Shown: piece after piece, positions 55,795 to 64,000 of the stretch
Layout of the letters: each line of letters opens with the position of its first letter
Position numbering within the stretch: position 1 is the stretch's first letter
NCBI GenBank assembly: GCA_015680905.1
Contig: CM027384.1
Span: forward strand, 70,837,501 to 70,901,500
Direction of reading: 5' to 3'
Source: Coptis chinensis
Lineage: Eukaryota > Streptophyta > Magnoliopsida > Ranunculales > Ranunculaceae
Length of the DNA: 64,000 bases
Position numbers and translations under genes: made by a program
The notes under the pieces: model-generated
Database searches by the model: none
What the model saw: only the letters and a program-made list of their open reading frames with translations
Told to the model about the DNA's origin: nothing

Positions 55795-58640
55795 TTTTTT
55801 TTTTTTTTTAAGTGGAAATTTTATTAATAAAGATAACGAAGTTTTACAAATAGTTAAGACAAGCATTAAAACAAACAAGTCGCTACCGTAAGTCCTTTTC
55901 GGATGGCAAATCCTATTCTCCTAAATACAAACTCGTTGGAACCAAATTGTCATTACATTGCAGTCCATAACTTTCTGCAATCTCTTAAGGAGCTCACCAT
56001 TTGTTGGGCCAAGAAACCAAAAGTGTCAAAACCGAAAGGAATGAAACAATGCTTTGGTTAGCTCTACAAGCCTCCTCGTGTTTCTCAATTTTTCCGCCAC
56101 GCTTCTATTAGCCGCTTCTCCCACCTCAAAGACTCCATTCCCAAGCCCTACCAACGGAGAGACTCAGTTACATCAACACACGATGCCTTCCCTCGCACTC
56201 TCAACCGTAGACCAATACATCCGCAGCGAAGTGTCGATCTTCCCTCATTGGGATCGATTGAGAAAATTTACGGGAGCTTCCTTCTTCACTTGTACCCCAA
56301 AACCCTCCAAAATGCATCACATAAAATATCTCGACATGATCATATCGGTATTTGAAACACGGGAAATACCTACAATGTGCCGCGACGGTCCCCGAAAAGC
56401 ATCTAGTCTACTCTTTTGCAAACGGGGCATAGACCACCATCGAGTACAAAGGAATCATGAGGCGGCATCAAGAATAGAACGATACTCCATCGGGCGACAT
56501 ACCGGCCCAAGTCCCTCCATCGGAATAGCCGGAGAAAATCCTTTGCATGTGTTCGACCGCAAGCATCCAATAACCGCTTTCGACGAGTAGATAACACAAA
56601 CTCCCTCTCAAGACCCAAGAACCATCTTTACTAAGAATCAAAAACGCTTCCGCCAAACTTTTTTTGTGGTTTTGAGGGGACGGTAGCATTCACAGCAAGA
56701 GAGTTAACATCAAAATCGGGTAGAGAGAGACTCAATGCACCGCTAGCAACATCAAGAATCTCATCCACGTGCAACCGCCACAACTCCTAAGAATGTGGTT
56801 CAAGCTCGGAAGTCCGACAACGAGGCCACAAAAGCAAAAGTAGAGACATCGGTGGCAATAATAAATACCTAACCCACCCGGGGCGTAATGGGAGTGTTGA
56901 TAGATGCCACCGCGAATCACCGGGGGGGCCGCCAGAAAACCACAATACCCCGGAGAACACCGCGGAGATGCCGATCAAAAGTCTTAGGCGCCTCTCCGAA
57001 AAGAGCTGGTGGACAAGTACGAATCACAAAGACCAACTTAGAAAGCCCAGCACAAGCTCGTAAGAGCGCTAACTCACACTGCGGATCTTCCAAAATAGCT
57101 AAACGGTCCATCAAACTCATAGTCTTTTCAACACGCTTAAAAGCAAGGCCCATGACAAAGGATGAAATCTTCGACCCGCTTCCAAGCAACTTGACCCCCT
57201 GCTGAGGCCGAGACAAATCTGAAGGAAAGAGACCAGGAGTGAAGCGACGTGGATCCGGTGATGGCCAAAATATCTCAGTTTTAGCCACATTAAGAACCAA
57301 CCCGTAAGAAGGTCCTTCTTCCTGAATAATACCCAAAGCTGTCGCCACCTGTTCTGTATCTCCGATCAGAGTCCCGTCATCTAGGTACCAAGCCTGTAGT
57401 AATAACTGACAACTGGACTGGATCCGTAGAATCAGGGGATGCAACACTAGTGCAAAGAGAAGGGGACCCAAAGGATCGCCTTGTTGGACCCCAGTAGCAG
57501 ACCATATGTAGCCCTCCCCTAAATATAACCTCGCAGGTTGACAATACAAGTACTCGACCCAAGGGGCAATAGCTGGGCAATGGATACGAACCTCTCTTAA
57601 CATGGTAGTCCGATCAACCATGTTAAAAGCATTCTGAAAATCTACAAGTAGCATCGAAAGAGAAAATCGTCCTGTTAGCATAAACTATATACGGACAAAC
57701 AAGTGCAAAATCGCTTCTGCTTCACTAGAAACACCAACCCCATGCTGAAAATCCTGTAAGTACCCTACCACATCTTTGGAAACTCCTTTCATTGCAATCT
57801 TAGAGACCAAGCGACGCCAAACCATCCCCACGCCTATGGGGCCGAATCTAATAATCGTTATCCGGCGAAGTGGAGTAAGCGGAGCACTAGCAATGAATTC
57901 CGCTAACGGCTGTGGACATCGTCCGTGTAACCAAAGATTCACCACAGGGGTCAATGCATCTAGCAGATCAGACGATATAGCTGTTGCAGCACCACTCATG
58001 GCATCCAACAAATGCCGAGCTCGAAGACCATCCACGACCACAAGAAGTACCTTTCGAAATGACCCGATACATGACATTAGGGTGTCTCTCTCTACCACTA
58101 AAGGAGGCTCAAAAAAAAGGGTAGATGGTGGTCTTACGGGTGGTTGTCGATCGGGTGCTTCTCCTCTAATGCACATATAGTCTCCGCAGATTGAGGCAAC
58201 TCCGATGATGACAACACTTTTACGGCTGCGGCAAAATGTCCATCGCAACTTTACGCAAGCATTGGTGCACATTCCGGAGAGGGACAGATCTCGCGTGGTG
58301 GCTGGATTGAAGGAGGCTCTATTACGGATAAGAGACTAAACATCCCATCGCTCATTCCATGTCGTCAAAGCATGGAGAACTGTTTCTGGCGAAGGTTTTT
58401 CTAGTACCGAACGGCGTTCTCGACGATTACGTGGTTGAAAAACTTGCGAGTACAATGGCGTAAGAAGGAGACGAACCCAAGGCATAATTGAACCGGGGAT
58501 CACCGAAATATCCCAAAGAGCAGATTTCGGCACCGAGAGAAAGCCAAACGATAAGCGCGTGGTATACTTTTCATAGATCGCATTTAAAAGGGTATAATGA
58601 ATGCCCTATCAAGTAACGCCTCATCAAGAGAGGACGCAAA
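55795..58640 (-). mobile_element. Degenerate non-L1 LINE with YLDD reverse transcriptase and C-terminal endonuclease-like part
   Basis: Minus-strand order: GFLSVPKSALWDISVIPGSI (58550), VLHALTTWNE (about 58360), VVDGLRARHLLDAMSGAATA, LWLHGRCPQPLAEFIASAPL with TPLRR, VWRRLVSKIAMKGVSKDVVG (57800-58000), then 57681-56917 with LLVDFQNAFNMVDRTTMLRE (motif A), ATGVQQGDPLGPLLFALVLH (motif B), WYLDDGTLIGD (catalytic YLDD) and LNVAKTEIFWPSPDPRRF. Farther on, RLMIPLYSMVVYAPF and FKYRYDHV then FAADVLVYGSS (about 56100-56450) look like a Cys/His region and a PD-(D/E)XK-type endonuclease. There is a poly(A) tail at 55810. It differs from L1 elements (FADD) and has many stops. R2/Dualen-like affinity is inferred. 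Confidence 0.8.
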
Positions 58641-59879
58641 GCAACAAACGGATTAGGGTATTATCGTCACCCCTCTCGTTGTGGGTGTAAGATCCGTAGT
58701 GTTGGGCTTAGGGTGTGGTTGTGGTATACCCACAATGATACATTCGGGTTCCCCATTCTCCATCAAAACGGTGGTGGTATGGTATCATCCGGATGACGAC
58801 ATGGTATACCAAATGCGTGGATGCAAAGACAAATGCCACAAATCCATTTGTCTAATGACTTTAAGGAATCCTCCGGTGACAAAAAGTTCACGATCCTCCT
58901 TAAGTTCATCCCGTACCTGGCCGATACTCAACCGACAATCCATGTGTTGTTTATCGAAAATGCGTGAAAAATATAGGGAACCGTAAAATCCATTCTTGTT
59001 TACTCTATTGGTGCATCCATGACGACCTCGAAAGGAGGGCGGTGAACACGCTTCTTAGGTGTTGGGTCACTAAACCCAGAAGAAGCAACCGAGAGGGCAA
59101 AACTTTTCTTCCCTCTCATAGCCAAATCCCGTCAAAAACTCAAAAAATCCAGTCGAACAAAACCCAAATCCCGAAATCAACAAATCCCAACTCCCTTAGA
59201 ACAAACCCCAAAACGGCAAAACCAAATCCCATCATACAAACGGCACAACCAAATCCCGTCGACAGTTCAACAAATCCCAAAACTCATACCACAAAATTCA
59301 AAGGTCCTAAACAATTAATAATAATAAGAATAATAATAATAGTAAGGATGAGAATTAAAATATATATACTTTCAAGAGTGCTGAAAAGGTAGAAAGAGTC
59401 GGGCTAGGAAGTGGTGGGTTCACCGTTGTGATGGAGGTTGGGTATTGGGAGAGCAATGGAAATTGGGTTGTAGTAAGGGTGCTGGTAGTGACAACTGTTT
59501 TGTAGTGGAGGTTGGGCTGTGATGGTGGTACAGGCGATGGGAATGAGGAGAAGGTGGCTGGAGGACGTTATTTAGGAGGTGGTGGATTGAAACCAGGCAT
59601 GGCGAATAAGCAAATTATCTGGAGAGGGTGGTGGTGGATGTAGCGATTCGTGGCGGCAGGTGGTGGTTGTGGCAGTTCAATTGTGTGCAATGGTGGTGGT
59701 GAGAGATGGTGAATAAGCTAAGAGGAGGCAGCCGGGTTGTAGGTGGAGGCGGTGAGAGGCAGTGGTCGATGTGAGGATTGTATTTAAAGATAGTGGTGGC
59801 GGTAGGTGGTGGGCGGTTGTAGCAGCGCAAGTGGTGCTGCAGCGTCAGAAGGTCGGGTTTTCTGGGTAGTGGATTGTAG
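58641..59879. other. Intergenic, C/A-rich and G/T-rich low-complexity stretches
   Basis: The 58641-59100 part may be the 5' end of the LINE but shows no clear protein. At 59110-59310 short CAAATCCC/ACCAAATCCCGTC phrases repeat. (AAT)n-like sequence lies at 59320-59345, and 59400-59880 is GGTGGT-rich. No gene is supported. Confidence 0.4.
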
Positions 59880-60342
59880 ATCTATTTTTGGGTTGATGGG
59901 ATTGATGGAGATGGGTTTTCCGGTGGTAGTGGGTGCTGGTGGAGGCAGTGGGGGAGTGGTGCTGGCTGTCGGGGAAGAGAGAAGGGTCGGGAAGAGAAGT
60001 GGAGCGATTTTTTTTTTTTTTTTTTTTTCTGAAAATCCAATTTTGGGTTGATGGGATTGATGGAGATGAGTTTTCCGGTGGTAGTAGGTGCTGGTGGAGG
60101 CGGTGGGGGAGTGGTGCAGCACAAGTGGTGCTGGTTGTCGGGGAAGAGAGAAGGGTCGGGGAAAGAAGTGGAACGATCGTTTTTTTTTTTTTTTTCTGAA
60201 AATCCAATTTTGGGTTGATGGGATTGATGGAGATGAGTTTTCCGGTGGTAGTAGGTGCTGGTGGAGGCGGTGGGGGAGTGGTGCAGCACAAGTGGTGCTG
60301 GTTGTCGGGGAAGAGAAGGGTCGGGGAAGGAAGTGGAACAGT

Positions 60343-60383
<41 letters not shown>
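59880..60383 (+). repeat. Tandem repeat (~155-167 bp unit, three copies) with poly(T) in each unit
   Basis: TTTTGGGTTGATGGGATTGA starts a unit near 59887, 60041 and 60208. Each unit runs through TTTTCCGGTGGTAGT, GTGCTGGTGGAGGC, GTCGGGGAAGAGA and AGAAGTGGA and ends in a T run (about 22, 16 and 39 Ts). Long ORFs on both strands here only mirror the repeat. Confidence 0.88.
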
Positions 60384-60417
60384 CTTTTGTATGATATAAA
60401 AAATGAGTATATAGGTG

Positions 60418-61937
60418 CAGGGGTGCCAACGGGTCAGTTTTGGGTTGGGTTTTAGCAGTTTCGGTTTAGGTTTTACTATTTGCGGTTCTACCGATTTCGG
60501 TTATCAACGGTTTTAGTATGAGAATTATAGAACCCAACCCAAAACCATCAAAACCCACTATTTTTTATCGGTTTCGGTTCTAATTCGGGTCTTTGTTATT
60601 TATTATGATTATTAAACAATTTCAATCATTTAAACACTAAAACTTTTTTTTATTTTTTATTTTTTTCCTACATGATAATATTTTATATATAATTAGTAAT
60701 GTATCAACAATCATATTTACATCAATCTATGAATATATATATCAATTATACACGTTAAAACATTTACTATTCATATGATAATTTCAAGTTTTGGTATATA
60801 TATATAGGGGAGGGGTCCGTTTACCATGGTTTATACCACGCCCCTTTACAAGATGAGTTAAAAACTAATATTTTGTGGATATGATCTCCTAACTATGGAT
60901 AGATTTTTCACAAAAATTTGGCTCATTTGGAAATCTCTAACCTATTTAAAAATTATTGACAACTTTAATTTTTTTTTAACGGCCCAAATTTTATGATTTT
61001 GCAATCATCTTTTGACATTGTTAAACATCATCAAATGAGCTGAAATTTTGTGGACGTGATCTTCATGGTTTGTTAGACATATTCACAAAAAATTAGGTTC
61101 TAGTTCGTTTTGTGGGTGAAGTTGTGGGCAATGGTATAAACTATGGTATGGAAACCATGGTATATTGATCCTTCCCTATATATATATAAAATAATCAAAT
61201 ATCTAATCTCAAAAATTTAATTTTTTTTAAGTACATACACATATATTTGTTTTCTTGTATTAACTCGATCATGTACACGTGTAATCACATATATTTGTTA
61301 CATTGATATATTTTACGAACATACACATGTATTTGTACACGTGTGTTAACTCGCATTTTAAATCGAACATACGAGTACATGCGTCTTAGAATTACATCCC
61401 ATCACTAATTTTTAACATGAACACTACATATAGGTTTATAATAAGTGCGTGTACCACAATATATCAAACATGTGTATCCTATTTAAATATATATGTGCAT
61501 AAATTAATAAATATAAAATGTATTAGTTAATTCATAATATACACGTTGCCATTATATTATTAACATCTATGATACACTTGTTTAACGTATTGTTATAAAA
61601 TATACATTTAAGAACACACATTCACTATTATGTTATATATATTTAATAGACTTTTACAAGTAAAAAATTATATTTTATATTATAATGTATGAGTTTGATT
61701 ATCTTAAATGTAATATAATACTAAATTTTATATATCGAAATCATAATAATCGGTTCTGATTTCGATTCAGGTACCCACGGGTTATTTATTGGTTCGGTTC
61801 TACGGTTTTGGTTATTTATTGGTTCGGTTCTTAATGACTAATTTTAAATGGGTCTAACTTTTTAAGACCCATAACCGGAACATTCGGTTTCGGTTCTGGT
61901 TCGGTTCCGGATAATCGGGTACCCATTGGCACCCCTA
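60418..61937. mobile_element. Non-autonomous hAT element, 1.52 kb
   Basis: The ends CAGGGGTGCCAACGGGT and ACCCATTGGCACCCCTA are inverted repeats. The 8-bp duplication TATAGGTG flanks both sides (60410-60417 and 61938-61945). Subterminal regions hold many TTCGGTT/AACCG words in both directions. There is no transposase. The element has accepted a nested MITE at 60805-61178. It landed beside the 39-T run. Confidence 0.92.
60805..61178. mobile_element. Nested MITE in the hAT element
   Basis: Left end TAGGGGAGGGGTCCGTTTAC then CATGGTTT; right end, reversed, TAGGGAAGGATCAATATAC then CATGGTTT. TATATATATA on both sides may be the target duplication. It is about 370 bp and non-coding. Confidence 0.75.
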
Positions 61938-61945
61938 TATAGGTG

Positions 61946-62049
61946 TGAATCAACCAAACAATAGCGAAGTAAAAAATGTGACCGGATAAGGGGCAGACAC
62001 ACAAGTAGTTCATCTCATGACTTGTATCACCTAATCATAGTTAAGTTAT
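61946..62049. other. Short flank between hAT and possible LTR
   Basis: No feature is recognised. Confidence 0.4.
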
Positions 62050-63172
62050 ACAATATCTGATAAACGTAAAATTGAATAATTTACCTACGAAATGAACGAT
62101 GAAACTCAAAACGCAAGTGAAACTAAACTTAATTACGCGTTGCTATCAAAGATTTCTATACTCTCAATTCTATCGAAATAGAGTGGAGTAAAAAGTTCGT
62201 TCCACTCTTAGTTCTTTAGCATTCGAGTTTCCTAGATTGACTAATCTATTCAAAGTCTAATGAGAGCAATGGTGGGAATTATACTACGATGTGAATTAAA
62301 ACTAGACGTAATATAAAGATTATAACTTTATTAAATTTAACTAACAATAATTGAATTATAAATTAATAACTAAGAATTGAATAACAACAACTGAATTTAG
62401 ATCTAACAATTTTAAATGACAAAATTGAAATGAACAAGAAATAACTATTTTATTTATCTAATCAATGAAGAACTATGATTCAAAGAATTAATCTAAAACA
62501 ATGTATGAAACTAATTAATTTAACTAATTGAATTCAAAAACTAGATCTGCAAGCTATTTTAATGGCTACTTTTTATTCTAAGCTATCTAACTATCCCTTT
62601 CTTAAGAGCTAAGTCTTGTTTTATATAAAGGAGGAGACCAGATCCACAATTTCGTGCATGGGCTGAGGTCTCATGTTTTGGGCCGGAAAATCGAGCCCAA
62701 AGCCCAATTTCTTCAGCCCACAGAGCCCGTTTCAGTTGGTTTTGACTTCAGCAGACTTGTCGTCCACTTCTGCTCCTCTGGTTGGGTCAAGGCTTAAACC
62801 ATTGGAAAACTCTTTCCGAGCCGGTCGTTTTGACGTAAGGTAGGCCTAAATCCGAGGCCTGAGTCCAAAGATATGGTCTTCGGAAGTTTCGCTAACTGTC
62901 TTGTATTTACGCCCGTGTTGACTTTTCAGCTTTTGACCGGGCTTCATAAAGGCTTTGTCTCCTTGAATCTTGGCCTTTATCACATAACTTCTTAGCAACA
63001 AACCCTTTGCTTCTTTATATCGCCAAAGTGGCACATTTCTGCACATAATTTAGTTCTATGTCTGAAATACATAAAAACACGTAATTAGCATTAACTCTTA
63101 TTTATTACTCGCATAATTGGTCTAAAAGTAGTATTATTAAGGAGTTAAAACTACAGTTTTGGGCTCTTATCA
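62050..63172 (-). repeat. Possible LTR edge of an LTR retrotransposon, minus strand
   Basis: On minus, TGATAAGAGCCCAAAACTG (63172) would start an LTR, directly preceded by the purine-rich TTTGGGGGTGGTT (63185-63173). A TATA-like CTTTATATAAAACAAG lies near 62615-62630. The far end of the LTR could not be located and no coding domain is visible up to 64000. The 66-codon ORF at 62846-63046 is not supported. Confidence 0.35.
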
Positions 63173-64000
63173 AACCACCCCCAAACAGGATTGACCATAT
63201 GAGAAATTAGCATAAATGACCAAAAATGGAGTTCTAACTAATCTCGTTTCGCCGAGTGCGATTGCATTGACCATATGCAACAAGGCCTTAAACCACTAGG
63301 AATTCCCTAGTGGACGAGTTATAGCCTCGTGGGAGTTTTCTAGTGAAGGTACTCACAAACTTCATCTATACTACAACGACTCAGAAATAAAACTATTGTT
63401 TCTTTATCTATGTCTCAATTATCTATACATCTCACTAGCAATGAATACAGAATAATCAAGTCAAAACATAAGCTAATATGCATAATAATCTATCATCTAC
63501 GAATAAACATATTTGCAATGAGTAATACTATGAGATGAACTAGCAGGTACGTTTCTAAAAACTCGGAATAGCGTCCTTAAGTAGGTCCTCACATAAATGT
63601 CAAGACAAAAACCACTCTGATTTTTCCGCTCAAGTTTATTTACTTGATTGTGTAGTGGGCACACTTTACCTTACAAACTCAATGACACACAAGGAAGCCG
63701 GAGTCGATCAAACACATCTGCCACTTACTATCATACTAACCTATTCCTAATTGAGCTAGATGTCTTTATTAGGTATTGCAGGGATTAGGAGATGGTTTTA
63801 AGAAGGAAGAAAATGGATATTCAAAAAGAACAAGTCTGAGATAATAGAGCCTTCATATTATGTAACTAGAGAAAACCTTATTCTTTACTTTTGCTTCTAC
63901 ACTTTGTTTCCATCCTTAGCCATATATGTTTCCATCCTTTGCTTCAAAAGAGAAAATAATTTTTTTTTTCGTTGGCTTTTGACTCATTGATTCTATTTTT
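63173..64000. other. Sequence after the possible LTR, no gene
   Basis: If the LTR reading is right, this is the 3' internal part of the retrotransposon on the minus strand. I see no coding domain. It continues past the window. Confidence 0.35.

Noticed and set aside
56054..56590. 178-codon plus-strand ORF
   Set aside because: It is the antisense shadow of the degenerate LINE on minus; its residues show no family pattern.
59784..60429. Pro/His-rich ORFs on minus and Gly/Val-rich ORFs on plus
   Set aside because: They only mirror the GGTGGT-rich tandem repeat and its poly(T) runs.
62846..63046. 66-codon minus ORF
   Set aside because: Lies in a probable LTR and has no recognisable motif.

Overview
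The window is nuclear DNA of a flowering plant, probably a eudicot. It has AT-rich intergenic sequence, GT-AG introns, plant gene families (DREB, tRNA isopentenyltransferase, NFD4-like MFS) and a dense load of plant-type LTR retrotransposons, LINEs, SINEs, hAT and PIF/Harbinger elements. I see no bacterial operons and no CRISPR array. The species cannot be named from this.

Host genes. (1) 3-425 (+): 3' end of a DREB-type AP2/ERF transcription factor, cut by the window edge. (2) 1155-9123 (-): an apparently intact ten-exon tRNA dimethylallyltransferase (IPT2-like) convergent with the DREB gene; its fifth intron (5.7 kb) is filled with nested transposons. (3) 20222-20900 (+): NFD4-like MFS pseudogene. 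(4) 31808-33380 (-): three phase-compatible 3' exons of a gene I do not recognise. (5) 48887-51647 (-): an intact four-exon plant coiled-coil protein of unknown function.

Mobile DNA, left to right. Inside the IPT2 intron is a gag-only LTR element (2786-7158) hit by a 5'-truncated L1 LINE and by a SINE with a perfect 14-bp duplication. At 9757-19781 is a 10-kb PIF/Harbinger element (TAA duplication, 15-bp TIRs, palindrome arrays near both ends) with divergent transposase and Myb/NAM-associated ORF1, and it also carries a plant mobile domain (PMD) gene. At 21541-31699 is a Ty3/gypsy Tat-lineage element with a second RNase H, a 91-bp tandem array after integrase and an antisense extra gene. At 35.4-37.1 kb, inverted arrays of a 21-bp minisatellite flank LTR-like sequence. 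At 38.2-45.6 kb is a three-level nest: a 3.4-kb solo LTR (CTCAT duplication) inside a rearranged copia element (CTTCA duplication) inside a Tat integrase. From 46 kb on there are foldback/MITE elements, two non-autonomous hAT elements with perfect 8-bp duplications (53436-54365 and 60418-61937, the second with a nested MITE), a degenerate non-L1 LINE (55.8-58.6 kb), a poly(T)-bearing tandem repeat (59.9-60.4 kb) and a possible LTR edge near 63.2 kb.

The genes do not form one pathway. The window is a gene-poor transposon sink around a few host genes. The least ordinary object is the PMD-carrying Harbinger element, followed by the self-rearranged copia element with a short 5' LTR inside an intact target-site duplication.
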